A DNA stretch of 63,871 nucleotides, taken from Candidatus Babelota bacterium. GTDB lineage: Bacteria > Babelota > Babeliae > Babelales > Chromulinivoraceae. Below are positions 27,678 to 36,471 of this stretch, one piece after another. The notes beneath the pieces are model-generated. The model made no database searches. It was not told the origin of the DNA and saw nothing but the letters and a program-made list of their open reading frames with translations. Made by a program: the position numbers and the translations under genes. The DNA is taken from assembly GCA_016183005.1 (NCBI GenBank), contig JACPFN010000015.1, positions 1 to 63,871 on the forward strand, written 5' to 3'. Positions within the stretch are counted from its first letter, which is position 1, and the number at the start of each line of letters is the position of its first letter.

Positions 27678-28021
27678 CTTAAATCTTTTTCTAACTCTTT
27701 GATATTTTCTGTATGTAATTTAATCTCTTCTTTGAGCTTGTTTATTTCAACGATATTCTTACCGCTTTTTTCTGCTTTATCTAATTTGCGTTCGGTTCTT
27801 TTCAGCTCTTTTTTTGATTGTCCTATTTGACGTTTTATATTTGCTTCAGTTCGTGCTTCTCGTTTATATTCATAGTATTCGGGGCTTCTTTCTTGTCTGC
27901 TGCCGCTTGTAGCAGCTAAGGTAATAGCTGTTCCTAATAGCGCACCACTTGCAAAAGCGCCGCCGCGAGGCGAAGCTGTTGTTGTTGTGATAGTGAGTAT
28001 TAGTAATAATTTATTTTTCAT
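27671..28021 (-). CDS. Small exported protein with a hydrophobic Gly/Ala segment and coiled coil
   Basis: 116 aa, with GGAGAG ahead of the ATG. A short N-terminal hydrophobic stretch (MKNKLLLILTITTTTAS) leads to a second one rich in Gly and Ala (GGAFASGALLGTAITLAATSG, about 20-40). A charged coiled coil follows (QIGQSKKELKRTERKLDKAE, then INKLKEEIKLHTENIKELEK). The N-terminal stretch probably serves as an export signal. No known family is recognised. Confidence 0.62.
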   Translation of the reverse strand: MKNKLLLILTITTTTASPRGGAFASGALLGTAITLAATSGSRQERSPEYYEYKREARTEANIKRQIGQSKKELKRTERKLDKAEKSGKNIVEINKLKEEIKLHTENIKELEKDLRS

Positions 28022-28045
28022 AAACTCTCCATTTCCTTAGTTTAA

Positions 28046-28279
28046 TTATTCTTCTGTTTGTTTTTTACGAGTTGATTTTTTAGACGTAGATTTCTTTTTA
28101 TTTTTTTTCTTATTCGATTTTTTTTCTTGTTTTTCTTCTTCATGTCGTTTTTCTGATCGATTAAGTTCACCAAGTGTCGCAACGTTACCTACGCTATGGA
28201 AAAATCCATCAGCTTGGACTATTTGTGATAATGAACCGATAAGGGTAATTATTAATAATAACTTATTTTGATTTTTCAT
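28046..28279 (-). CDS. Very small exported lysine-rich protein
   Basis: 77 aa, with AGGAG before the ATG. A signal peptide (MKNQNKLLLIITLIGSLSQI, cleavage likely after VQA) precedes about 50 residues that are largely Lys, Glu, Ser and Thr. The mature start DGFFHSVGNVATLGELNRSE is the only non-repetitive part. The basic tail (KKKNKKKSTSKKSTRKK) could bind nucleic acid or acidic polymers; this is speculation. The ribosome-binding site, signal peptide and position in the cluster support it as a real gene. Confidence 0.55.
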   Translation of the reverse strand: MKNQNKLLLIITLIGSLSQIVQADGFFHSVGNVATLGELNRSEKRHEEEKQEKKSNKKKNKKKSTSKKSTRKKQTEE

Positions 28280-28333
28280 ATAAAACTCCTTTTTTATTAT
28301 TTTTTGTAAAAAATTTTTAATAAATTTTTATAG

Positions 28334-29002
28334 TTATTCTGTTAATCTATCTTCAAGATCTTCGATACGTTTTTTAGTATCATCGACTTCTTTTTTCTTT
28401 TGTTGAACAATGGTTGAAGACTCATCATTGGTTTTTCGTAATTCATTTAAATCATCTTTTGATTTTCTTAAATCTTTACGAGTCTCCTTTAATATACTTT
28501 TGATTGTTTTTGCTTGTTCTGCTTCAGAGTAGTCAATCTGTTGGCTTGTTGAATTGTTGGATAACTGACTGTTTGCAAGAGTCCAGCCTAAATAGCTACT
28601 CAAGAAGATTCCACCATAAAAACCAGGACCAAACCACCAAGATGGCCCATACCAGTTATATCTGCCCCAGTTTCCATGGTAATATCTATTGCCATGACTA
28701 TAAGAGTGATTATGTAAATTTTTGCCACTGTGTTTCATATGGCTTTGGTTTCGACCGCTATGGTGTTTGCTACCTGATGCGTTGAGAGATCTGTTGGAAG
28801 AAGCAGTATGAGAGCGATTGTGAGTGTGTCCTGAGCGGCTACCTGTATGGCTGTGCATGCCGCTACTGCGACTACCACTATGGAATCCACCACTACGACT
28901 ACCACCATGAAATCCACCACCGCCGCCGTGACCACCGCCTCGCGCTATTATTAGGTCATTTAGACCTATGGATGCGCATAGTATTAATAATATTTTCTTC
29001 AT
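28334..29002 (-). CDS. Exported Gly/His/Ser-rich protein with C-terminal coiled coil
   Basis: 222 aa from the ATG at 29002, which has GGAGGTG five bases upstream (a longer start at 29014 would bury this site). The signal peptide is MKKILLILCASIGLNDLIIA. Residues of about 20-110 are low-complexity Gly, His and Ser (GGGHGGGGGFHGG, then HS/SG repeats). Next comes an aromatic Gly-rich patch with a hydrophobic core (WYGPSWWFGPGFYGGIFLSS). The tail, about 165-222, is a charged coiled coil (KETRKDLRKSKDDLNELRK, ending in KKRIEDLEDRLTE). The His-rich part might bind metal. It is the first gene of the five-gene exported cluster. Confidence 0.65.
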   Translation of the reverse strand: MKKILLILCASIGLNDLIIARGGGHGGGGGFHGGSRSGGFHSGSRSSGMHSHTGSRSGHTHNRSHTASSNRSLNASGSKHHSGRNQSHMKHSGKNLHNHSYSHGNRYYHGNWGRYNWYGPSWWFGPGFYGGIFLSSYLGWTLANSQLSNNSTSQQIDYSEAEQAKTIKSILKETRKDLRKSKDDLNELRKTNDESSTIVQQKKKEVDDTKKRIEDLEDRLTE

Positions 29003-29116
29003 GTACACCTCCATTTTAAAATTCTTACTTTAAAAGATGCCAAAATGTAGGCGACAAAGTCAATATTTTGTTTATGGTGTAATGAATTTCTTAAAAAACT
29101 TTAATCAGTGATTTAA

Positions 29117-30508
29117 TTATATCAATGAGTCTATGAGCTTATTTATCTTTCCTGCGCCCAGAAATAATATTAGATCGTTTGTAGATGCTGTGGCGTTGAT
29201 CTGTTGGATAATATTTTGTCCATTATTAGAAAATGGAATATAAATGACTGAAAGGGTGGGATTTGTTTTTCTTATTTCTTCTGCTAAGTTTTGGCTTGAA
29301 ATGCTTTCGATTGGTGTTTCATTTGCAGGGTAAATATCTGTAATAATAAGTGTATCAATAGGTGCTTTGGATAGAGTTTGTATGAATTCTGGCCATAGAT
29401 TTTTGGTGCGGCTATATCTTTGTGGTTGGAATGCAACGATGAGTTTGCGTAAAGTTGCATTACGAGCTACTTTTAATATAGCATCAATTTCCGTTGGATG
29501 ATGTCCATAATCATCAAATATAAATGCTCCTTGTTTTGATTTACCTTTAAATGTAAATCTTCTATCAACACCTTGAAAAGAAACAAGTCCCTGCTGAATA
29601 ATATTTTTGTTGAGTCCTAACATAAGGCAGAGGGCAATAACACTGGTTGCATTTAAAACATTGTGGTGGCCAGCAAGAGAGACTGTCCATGTTCCTAAAT
29701 ATTCGTTGGATTGGGTATTAAAAAGATCGAAGGTTGATTCATATGGCTTGAGGTTGATCTTTGTTATTTGAATTGTTGCTTGTTGATGCGTTCCATAAGT
29801 TATATAAGGTGTTTGAATTTGGTTAAGAATTGTCTGTATTCCTGGATCATCAAGACAGATAATATTGAGACCATTTTGTGAAATTGTATTAATAAAGGTA
29901 ATAAAATTCTTTTTAATATCATCTAAATCTTTATAAACACCTAAGTGTTCTCGATCAATATTGGTTGTAATAGCGAATTTTTTAGGAAGTAATAAAAATG
30001 ATTTGTCGCTTTCATCGGCCTCTGCAACTAAATAATTTCCATCACCATATTCGGCATTGCTATTTAGTTGGTGAATATGGCCACCAACGATAATGGTTGG
30101 TTTATAATGGGCTTGAAATAGTACATGGCTTAAAAGTGATGAGGTTGTTGTTTTGCCATGTGCACCTGTTATAGCTATAGAATTTTTATGGCACGACATA
30201 ATTTCTGCTAAAATTTCTGCACGTAGTTTTATTGGAATATTTCTTTGTTGAGCATTTATTATTTCTGCGTGATTTAATGGAACATCGGAAGAACGAACAA
30301 TTATGTCAATAGTTTGATCGTTGCATATATTGCTTTGGTGTTTACCTATGTTACATCCAATAGATTTTAATTCTTTAGTTCTTATAGGATCTAAGTTTTG
30401 ATCACATCCTGAAACTTTATAGCCTTGCCTGAGCAAAATTTTTGCAATACCACTCATGCCAATTCCGCATATACCAATAAAGTGAAGATGCATATTTTTT
30501 GATAGCAT
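29117..30508 (-). CDS. murC: UDP-N-acetylmuramate--L-alanine ligase
   Basis: 463 aa, full length. It adds L-Ala to UDP-MurNAc, the first step of the peptide stem of peptidoglycan. The N-terminal Rossmann domain has HFIGICGIGMSGIAKIL. The central ATP-binding loop is ITGAHGKTTTSSLL (about 110-123), with EADESDKSFL and the Mg-binding region NIDREHLG. The C-terminal ligase domain has DDYGHHPTEI and FQPQRYSRTK. No other mur genes are adjacent, so the usual division and cell wall cluster is dispersed. Confidence 0.97.
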   Translation of the reverse strand: MLSKNMHLHFIGICGIGMSGIAKILLRQGYKVSGCDQNLDPIRTKELKSIGCNIGKHQSNICNDQTIDIIVRSSDVPLNHAEIINAQQRNIPIKLRAEILAEIMSCHKNSIAITGAHGKTTTSSLLSHVLFQAHYKPTIIVGGHIHQLNSNAEYGDGNYLVAEADESDKSFLLLPKKFAITTNIDREHLGVYKDLDDIKKNFITFINTISQNGLNIICLDDPGIQTILNQIQTPYITYGTHQQATIQITKINLKPYESTFDLFNTQSNEYLGTWTVSLAGHHNVLNATSVIALCLMLGLNKNIIQQGLVSFQGVDRRFTFKGKSKQGAFIFDDYGHHPTEIDAILKVARNATLRKLIVAFQPQRYSRTKNLWPEFIQTLSKAPIDTLIITDIYPANETPIESISSQNLAEEIRKTNPTLSVIYIPFSNNGQNIIQQINATASTNDLILFLGAGKINKLIDSLI

Positions 30509-30525
30509 TATATTTATCCTAAACT

Positions 30526-30561
30526 AAAATAAATCCCTTCAATATTGAAGGGATTTATTTT
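30526..30561 (-). terminator. Perfect 36-bp palindrome between merR-like gene and murC
   Basis: Two exact 18-base arms (AAAATAAATCCCTTCAAT and its complement). On the minus strand it follows the regulator's stop closely and ends in U4, so it likely terminates that transcript, although AT-rich ends weaken it. Confidence 0.8.
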
Positions 30562-30569
30562 AAAAATTC

Positions 30570-30938
30570 TTATAAAGTTTCTTTTACTTTTAAAAGTTCT
30601 TGTTTGACTCTTAGAAGTTCTTGTTTGAGTAAAGTAAGTTTTTGTTCATAGTCGGAAATAGTTATTTTTGGAACAGATTGAGATGCAATAACATTTCGAC
30701 CTTTTTTTAAATTTTCTAGTTCTTTTTTAGCGCCAGCTAATGTATATTTTTTATCGTATAAAAGATTTTTAATCGTTTCAAATTTTTTAAAATCTTTTTC
30801 TTCGTAAAATCTTTGACCACCTTTAGATCTATAAGATTTTATGCCTAACTCTTTTTCCCAAAATCTGATAACAAATTTTTCGACATCAAGTGCTTTGGCT
30901 AATTCACCGATTCGATATTGTCGTTTAGACATTTTCAT
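30570..30938 (-). CDS. MerR-family transcriptional regulator
   Basis: 122 aa. The ATG at 30938 has AAGGAG five bases away. The winged helix-turn-helix is YRIGELAKALDVEKFVIRFW (about 6-25), followed by the wing KSYRSKGGQRFYEEKDFKKF, then LLYDKKYTLAGAKKEL and a C-terminal coiled coil (about 90-122). This short form, with no metal-binding cysteines and a coiled-coil dimer helix, is the kind found beside ihfA or in reduced genomes; its effector and targets are unknown. It is divergent from yidC. Confidence 0.9.
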   Translation of the reverse strand: MKMSKRQYRIGELAKALDVEKFVIRFWEKELGIKSYRSKGGQRFYEEKDFKKFETIKNLLYDKKYTLAGAKKELENLKKGRNVIASQSVPKITISDYEQKLTLLKQELLRVKQELLKVKETL

Positions 30939-30962
30939 GAGAACTCCTTTTTAGGTTTATTT

Positions 30963-30968
30963 ATTATA
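30963..30968 (-). promoter_or_regulatory. Candidate -10 box for the MerR-type gene
   Basis: The minus strand reads TACTATAATAAA, a perfect TATAAT about 25 bases before the start codon. No good -35 match lies 16-18 bases upstream, as is common at MerR-type or activator-dependent promoters. Confidence 0.35.
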
Positions 30969-31062
30969 GTATTTTCTGGCTTAATAGTTTGTTCTTTGTT
31001 AAGATATGGTAAATAGTCTATCAGTTTTTTTTGAAAATTACATATTTATAAGGTAAAATTTT

Positions 31063-32697
31063 ATGTTTTTTTTTGATGCACTTGTAGCAACAAGTATTTC
31101 TGTTTCTTTTTATATAGTAGCACGTATATTATTCGCTCGATTCTTAAAGCAACAACCCTTTAATTTTTTTCAGAAATCTGATTTTATAGCAACAACAGTT
31201 TTCGCAGTAATTGTTTTTTCTATTAATTATTTTTGGGTTGATTCAGCTACACAAGAATCAAAATTAAAGGTAGAGCAACAATCAATTTCATCGGGGCAAA
31301 GCTTTACTGCTCCACAACTTTCAGCCGTTCAAAAACCTCTATTATTAGATGTTGATTTTGAACAGGAAAAAAAATCTGAAGAGGTTGTAACTGAAATTAT
31401 AACTAAGTTGGCAAAGTATAGATTTTCTTCATATTCCGCATCTTTACAATCTATGGAATTATTATGGCAAGAAGGTCAAAAGTTGGTACCGGTAGTAGGT
31501 TCATGTATACCAAGTTTAGCAATAGGTCTTTCTGCTAAAACGCCATATAATTATGAATTAGTTTCTTTAGAGAAATCATCAGACGATTCGGCTTATGTTC
31601 TTAAATATGAAGCTCGGTTGCAGGATGGTTTTATTCATAAAACATTTATTATATATAATGATACATATCAAATAGATATTAAATTTTCTTTAGATCAGAA
31701 AGATTCTGACAATGAAGTTGCTCGTTTGTTTATATCATCGCCAGTATTGGGTGAAGATATAAAAGCGATTGTTAATAAATCAGGTATTGTTTCTGATTTG
31801 AAAATTCAAGATATTGTTTTATCAAAGGAACAACCGTTTAAAGAATTTTGGTTTGAGCCAAAAGTTTTTGGGTTTGTTTCTAAATTTTTAGCAACAATTT
31901 GTTTTGATTCTAAGGATGGTGCGATTTCTCGTGCTTATCTAAAAAAGAATGACGAAGTGCAATATCAGGCAATTTTAGAATCTAAGTTGTTGGAATCTGG
32001 TAAAGAAATTTCATGGTCATTATACGTTGGCCCAAAAACAGTTGAGGGATTAGGTTCTGTTTCTAAAAAATTAACTGTTTTAATGCAGTATGGTTGGCTA
32101 ACGTTTATTGCAAAACCTATGATGCAGGCGTTGGTTTATATTAAAGAAAAAACTGGTAACTATGGTATCGCTATTATTTTATTAACACTTCTTTTGAAAT
32201 TACTTTTACTTCCGTTTACACTTAAAGGTGAACGCAGTATGAAAAAACAGGCAGAGTTTGAAAAGAAACGGCAGTATTTACAACAGAAATTTAAGAATGA
32301 TAAGGCTGCATATGAGCAAGCGATGGCTGAGCTTATTAATAAGCAAGGTTTTCCAATGTTATCAGGTTGTTTGCCAATGCTGTTAAATATTCCTGTGTTT
32401 TTATCATTGAATAAAATTTTAAGTAGCTCTATTGAGCTTCATGGTGCAAAATTTGCATGGTTGCCAGATTTATCATCAAGCGATCCTTATTATATATTAA
32501 GTATTATTGTATTTGTTGCTATGGCTATAGCTCCAAATATGGGAAATGATCCTCGTCAATGGGCATCTCGTTTTGGATTTGCATTATTGATTGGTGCAGT
32601 TTCTGCTTACCTTGCTTCAGGATTAGCTTTATTTATTGCAGTAAATACATTGGCAACTGTTGCTCAATCATATATTGTTCGTTTATTCGATAAATAA
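31063..32697 (+). CDS. yidC: Membrane protein insertase YidC
   Basis: 544 aa, Gram-negative-type layout. An N-terminal hydrophobic region (about residues 1-64) precedes a periplasmic beta-rich domain (about 95-335) and the conserved Oxa1 core. The core has NYGIAIILLTLLLKLLLLPF, the cytoplasmic coiled hairpin KKQAEFEKKRQYLQQKFKND, and the later membrane spans MLSGCLPMLLNIPVFLSLNK and YYILSIIVFVAMAIAPNMG. It inserts and folds inner-membrane proteins alone or with SecY. rpmH and rnpA are not seen next to it, so the usual neighbourhood is broken. Confidence 0.95.
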   Translation: MFFFDALVATSISVSFYIVARILFARFLKQQPFNFFQKSDFIATTVFAVIVFSINYFWVDSATQESKLKVEQQSISSGQSFTAPQLSAVQKPLLLDVDFEQEKKSEEVVTEIITKLAKYRFSSYSASLQSMELLWQEGQKLVPVVGSCIPSLAIGLSAKTPYNYELVSLEKSSDDSAYVLKYEARLQDGFIHKTFIIYNDTYQIDIKFSLDQKDSDNEVARLFISSPVLGEDIKAIVNKSGIVSDLKIQDIVLSKEQPFKEFWFEPKVFGFVSKFLATICFDSKDGAISRAYLKKNDEVQYQAILESKLLESGKEISWSLYVGPKTVEGLGSVSKKLTVLMQYGWLTFIAKPMMQALVYIKEKTGNYGIAIILLTLLLKLLLLPFTLKGERSMKKQAEFEKKRQYLQQKFKNDKAAYEQAMAELINKQGFPMLSGCLPMLLNIPVFLSLNKILSSSIELHGAKFAWLPDLSSSDPYYILSIIVFVAMAIAPNMGNDPRQWASRFGFALLIGAVSAYLASGLALFIAVNTLATVAQSYIVRLFDK

Positions 32698-32719
32698 ATG
32701 AATAATTGAGGGAGAGGCT

Positions 32720-33322
32720 ATGATTGATAAGTTGCCTACTATTAAAAAATTAATGAGACATTTGCATCAAGTACCATTTTTAGCAAGCAAAAATTTATAT
32801 CGGGTAACATCCTATTTTTTACAAATGGATCGAGAACGCTTAAATCAATTTTGTACAGCGCTGAAAGAAGCGCATGAAAAAATTGTCCAATGTTCTTTTT
32901 GTTATGTTTGGAAGGAAAAGGATACGCAGTGCATTTTTTGTGACGATATAGGTCGAGATAGATCTCTTGTTTGTGTCGTTGAATCATGGCATGAGCTTTT
33001 AGTAATTGAGCGTACGCAATCTTTTCATGGTCTGTATCATGTGTTGGGTGGAGTAATATCTCCTCTTGATGGTATTAATGCCAAAGATCTAAAAATAGAT
33101 GAATTGGTTCATCGGGTAACAACACGGGAGATTACTGAGGTTATATTTGCATTAAATTTGACTCCAGAGGGTGAAGCTACGGCAGCTTTTATTGCACGAA
33201 AATTGTACGGTCTTCCTGTTAAAATTACATGTCTTGCCAAGGGTGTTCCAATCGGCTCCAATTTAGAATTTGTGGATCGCTTGACGGTAAGTAAGGCGCT
33301 TGCTGATCGTAAGGTTTTTTAG
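32720..33322 (+). CDS. recR: Recombination mediator RecR
   Basis: 200 aa, standard length, with GGGAGAGG before the ATG. The helix-hairpin-helix N-terminus is followed by the Cys4 zinc finger (C58, C61, C71, C74) and a Toprim domain (CVVESWHELLVIERT, HVLGGVISPLDGI). A Walker-B-like C-terminal part (EVIFALNLTPEGEATAAFIA) completes the protein. With RecO or RecF it loads RecA on gapped DNA. It starts 22 bases after yidC. Confidence 0.97.
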   Translation: MIDKLPTIKKLMRHLHQVPFLASKNLYRVTSYFLQMDRERLNQFCTALKEAHEKIVQCSFCYVWKEKDTQCIFCDDIGRDRSLVCVVESWHELLVIERTQSFHGLYHVLGGVISPLDGINAKDLKIDELVHRVTTREITEVIFALNLTPEGEATAAFIARKLYGLPVKITCLAKGVPIGSNLEFVDRLTVSKALADRKVF

Positions 33323-33337
33323 CAAAAAGGATTTTAA

Positions 33338-34672
33338 ATGTTTAAAGATCTTATATCTTTAGTAGGTGATATTTCTAAATTAGAAAAAAGTTTACAAGAA
33401 CGAGTAAGTAGTCGACGTAAAAAGCTTATTGAGTTAATAGGACAACATCATCCTGATAAAAAAGGTATAATATTTTTATTTGCTCCTACGGAATATGATC
33501 ATGCAATATTTACTCAAGAAAGTTCATTTTTTTATTTTTCTGAAATATCTGAGCCTGCAGCGGTATTGTCATTTGGTTTTTATGATCATACAATATTATA
33601 TCAGCCGAATTTCGGTGATTTACGTAATAAATGGGTTCAGTCGGTAGATATTATTAATGAATCAACTAAAATTTTGTACGGTATTGATGAGTTAAAGTAT
33701 AATGGAGCTGTTCTTGGGACATATACGGTTGATCCTTATTTTGTTCTGGCAGATTATCAGCATGTTATACAGGATTTAATTCAAGTTGTAGCACAAGGTA
33801 AAACTATTTTCACTTTGTATCCGCAACATAGTCGGGCATATGCGCAAGTAAAATTTATTATTGATCGATTAAGTTTATTTGTTCCAAATTTGATGCAATA
33901 TGTTGTTGATATTTCTCCTTTGGTTGCAAAATTACGTCGTAAAAAGGATATTTCTGAAATTGAAAAAATATATCAGGCTATATCGATTACGCAAGCGGCA
34001 TTCCAAGCTGCGGCGCATATGTTACGACCTGATTGTAATGAGGCGGAAGTGCAGGCGGCAATTGAATATATTTTTACAGAGAATCGCGCAAGTACTGCTT
34101 ATCCTTCGATAGTAGCAGGTGGTAAGCGTGCTACTGTTTTGCATTATAATTTAAACAAAGAGGCTATACGTGCGGGTGATTTAGTTTTAATAGATGCTGG
34201 GGCCAAGTTTGAAAATTATTGTGCAGATATTACACGAGTTTTTCCTGCGACGGGTAAATTTAGTAAACGGCAAAAGGAATTATATCAAATAGTTCTTGAT
34301 ACTCAGATGCATGTTGCGGAATTTGCGCGTCCTGGTATGTGGTTATCTGGAGCGCCTGATCCAAGTATGTCATTGCAGCATATTGCTCATGAATATTTAA
34401 AAAAATATGGTTATGATAAATACTTTATTCATGGAATCGGTCATTATTTAGGGCTTGATGTTCATGATGTTGGATCTCGACAAGATCCTCTTAATCAAGG
34501 TGATGTAATCACTATTGAGCCAGGAATTTATATTCCGGAAGAAGGCATAGGAATTCGAATCGAAGATAACTTTTGGATTTTGGCCGACACAGAGTCGATG
34601 TGTATGAGTGAAGAAATACCAAAGGATATAGATATTATAGAGGAGATGGTACAACAAAATTTTGAACATTAA
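33338..34672 (+). CDS. pepP: M24B metallopeptidase (Xaa-Pro aminopeptidase type)
   Basis: 444 aa. The N-terminal creatinase-like domain begins at about residue 45 (FLFAPTEYDHAIFTQES). The pita-bread catalytic domain has all five metal ligands: D286 (DAGA), D297 (DITR), H369 (HGIGHYLGLDVHD), E394 (IEPG) and E409 (RIEDN). It removes N-terminal residues preceding proline. The order of motifs fits PepP better than PepQ. It begins 15 bases after recR. A second M24 enzyme, Map, is in the ribosomal operon. Confidence 0.93.
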   Translation: MFKDLISLVGDISKLEKSLQERVSSRRKKLIELIGQHHPDKKGIIFLFAPTEYDHAIFTQESSFFYFSEISEPAAVLSFGFYDHTILYQPNFGDLRNKWVQSVDIINESTKILYGIDELKYNGAVLGTYTVDPYFVLADYQHVIQDLIQVVAQGKTIFTLYPQHSRAYAQVKFIIDRLSLFVPNLMQYVVDISPLVAKLRRKKDISEIEKIYQAISITQAAFQAAAHMLRPDCNEAEVQAAIEYIFTENRASTAYPSIVAGGKRATVLHYNLNKEAIRAGDLVLIDAGAKFENYCADITRVFPATGKFSKRQKELYQIVLDTQMHVAEFARPGMWLSGAPDPSMSLQHIAHEYLKKYGYDKYFIHGIGHYLGLDVHDVGSRQDPLNQGDVITIEPGIYIPEEGIGIRIEDNFWILADTESMCMSEEIPKDIDIIEEMVQQNFEH

Positions 34673-34678
34673 TAAAAA

Positions 34679-34707
34679 TTGACCTTTGTATATAAATTCG
34701 TTATTTT
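34679..34707 (+). promoter_or_regulatory. Sigma70-type promoter for rplM
   Basis: TTGACC (34679-34684), a 17-base spacer, then TATTTT (34702-34707). The start point would be near 34714, giving a leader of about 70 bases before rplM. Confidence 0.55.
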
Positions 34708-34786
34708 ATAAGTATCTCGTTTGATTTTTTCAGAAATAGATTAATTAAAATCGAAAAATTTCAAAATTATTTTGTAGGGTTTTTTT

Positions 34787-35221
34787 ATGGATATGAACAA
34801 AACATTTTTTTTGCGCAAAGAAGACGCAAATCCACAATGGCGATTAATTGATGCAAGTGGCAAGGTGCTTGGTCGCTTAGCAACTGAGATTGCAAATATT
34901 TTACGTGGTAAAGATCAAGCTGAATTTACACCTCATACACATAGCGGTGATTATGTTGTTGTGATTAATGCAGAAAAAATTGTTTTAACTGGTAACAAGC
35001 TTAATGATAAAGTTTATTTAAGTTATTCTGGTTATTTAGGTGGACAAAAAAGTAGAACTGCACGTGAAATAATGGAAAAAACTCCAGAGAAATTAATTGA
35101 ACTTGCTGTTAAAAGAATGTTGCCAAGAATAAATAAAAGTACTTTAAGTAGATTAATTTTAAAGAAATTAAAAGTATATGCGGGATCCAAGCATCCACAT
35201 GTAGCTCAGATTTCAAAATAG
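34787..35221 (+). CDS. rplM: 50S ribosomal protein L13
   Basis: 144 aa, full length. Family blocks are [50 protein letters not shown], and GMLP-type [21 protein letters not shown]13 is an early assembly protein of the 50S subunit. In most bacteria rpsI (S9) follows immediately; here a terminator follows instead, so rplM is a single-gene unit in this genome and rpsI must be elsewhere. Confidence 0.97.
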   Translation: MDMNKTFFLRKEDANPQWRLIDASGKVLGRLATEIANILRGKDQAEFTPHTHSGDYVVVINAEKIVLTGNKLNDKVYLSYSGYLGGQKSRTAREIMEKTPEKLIELAVKRMLPRINKSTLSRLILKKLKVYAGSKHPHVAQISK

Positions 35222-35233
35222 CATTGAAATATT

Positions 35234-35269
35234 AAAAAAATAGCTCCTAATCCTAGGGGCTATTTTTTT
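35234..35269 (+). terminator. Rho-independent terminator after rplM
   Basis: AAAAAAATAGCTCC, loop TAATCCTA, GGGGCTATTTTTTT: 14 pairs with one G-U, ending in seven T. It lies 12 bases beyond the rplM stop. Confidence 0.9.
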
Positions 35270-35351
35270 ATGTGGTATAAGATATTTCTTGAATTGTGTT
35301 AGATTTATAAAATTATAGAAGTTTAGATAGATTTTTTAAAAAAGATTATCA

Positions 35352-35405
35352 AGTAAACAGAAAGAGCGCCTTGAAATTAATTCCAAGGCGCTCTTTCTGT
35401 TTACT
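35352..35405 (-). terminator. Long perfect hairpin at the end of rseP
   Basis: AGTAAACAGAAAGAGCGCCTTG and its exact complement (22 bp) flank a 10-base loop. The stem overlaps the rseP stop codon. On the minus strand a T6 run follows only after about 8 bases, so it may terminate rseP or protect the transcript end. The interval 35270-35351 holds nothing else recognisable. Confidence 0.75.
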
Positions 35406-36471
35406 AAAAAATCAAATGTATGAGGTCTTTGATTGTAAATAGGACTAAGAGTCCAATAGCAAGAATCCAAGAACTAATACCAATCCAATGGCGTATGCGT
35501 TCTGAAAGTTGTCTTTTGATGATTGTTTCAATGGTAAAGATTACAAATTGACCACCGTCAAAAATGGGAAGTGGCAATAAATTCATAAATCCTAGGTTAA
35601 TACTAATGATAGCCAGAAAAAACAAGAGCGAATTAATGCCTTTTTCTGCGCTTTTGCTACTTGCAGCAATAGCCATTAGGGGACCTACAAATCCTTGCGT
35701 GGTTTTAGAATGAAATATCTTCTTTAGGCCATCAATAATCGCATTGGTATAAAAAATAACGCTAAAATAAGCAACTTTTAAGGCATTTTGGATGCTTAAT
35801 GCGGGTTTTAGTTCAAAGGATACATTGAGCTGGCTTGAAATTGCAGGCGATACTTTGGAGCCTTGCACCTTAAGAAAAATATTAATATTTTCACCATTTC
35901 TTAGTATTTCTGCAGGGAGTTGGCTTTCTTTTTGATAGTTTTGTACGATTATTTTGCGCGCGAGTGAGAGATTATTGTGAATTTGTTCATGATTAACAGA
36001 GAGAAGTGTGTCGCCCTTTTGTAGGCTTTGTGCATTTATAGAATTTTTTGGTAGTTCTGCTATTGTTGTGGTGCATGGTTCATAATAACCAGTAGCGTTT
36101 TCAGGCATTTTTGTGCATAAAAGTGTTACAAGTACAATGTAGGTTAGTAAAAAGTTAAAAAGTATTCCACCAAGCATAATGAGTACTTTTTTAACGTAAG
36201 AAATTTGGTTAAAGCCTAAAGAACCATTAATTCCTTCTTCTGAAGCTACTTCAACGTAGCCGCCAATTGGTCCAGCTGAAATACAAAAATTAGTATCGCC
36301 AATCTTTTTTGAGTATAAAATTTTACCTATTCCAATTGAAAATGTTGGGGTATATACATTAAATATTTTGCAGAAAATATAATGGCCAAATTCATGAAAT
36401 ATAACAATAAATGATATTCCTAGAATACTTGCGATGATTGCAGCTAGCTTTAATGCAATGGGAATTAACAT
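35404..36471 (-). CDS. rseP: Site-2 intramembrane zinc metalloprotease RseP
   Basis: 355 aa M50B protease. HEFGH (H26, E27, H30) in the first membrane helix and D305 in LPLPIFDGGQ form the zinc site. At least four membrane segments are visible, including KVLIMLGGILFNFLLTYIVL, with one PDZ domain (LQKGDTLLSVNHEQIHNNLS, about 145-205). The family cleaves membrane-bound anti-sigma factors and remnant signal peptides. Only one PDZ is present, against two in E. coli RseP. AGGA precedes the ATG. No rasP-type neighbours (dxr, cdsA, uppS) are adjacent. Confidence 0.95.
   Translation of the reverse strand: MLIPIALKLAAIIASILGISFIVIFHEFGHYIFCKIFNVYTPTFSIGIGKILYSKKIGDTNFCISAGPIGGYVEVASEEGINGSLGFNQISYVKKVLIMLGGILFNFLLTYIVLVTLLCTKMPENATGYYEPCTTTIAELPKNSINAQSLQKGDTLLSVNHEQIHNNLSLARKIIVQNYQKESQLPAEILRNGENINIFLKVQGSKVSPAISSQLNVSFELKPALSIQNALKVAYFSVIFYTNAIIDGLKKIFHSKTTQGFVGPLMAIAASSKSAEKGINSLLFFLAIISINLGFMNLLPLPIFDGGQFVIFTIETIIKRQLSERIRHWIGISSWILAIGLLVLFTIKDLIHLIF

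Noticed and set aside
28504-28935. Opposite-strand and shifted frames over the Gly/His-rich gene
   Set aside because: They mirror low-complexity codons, lack ribosome-binding sites, and overlap a gene with a strong one.
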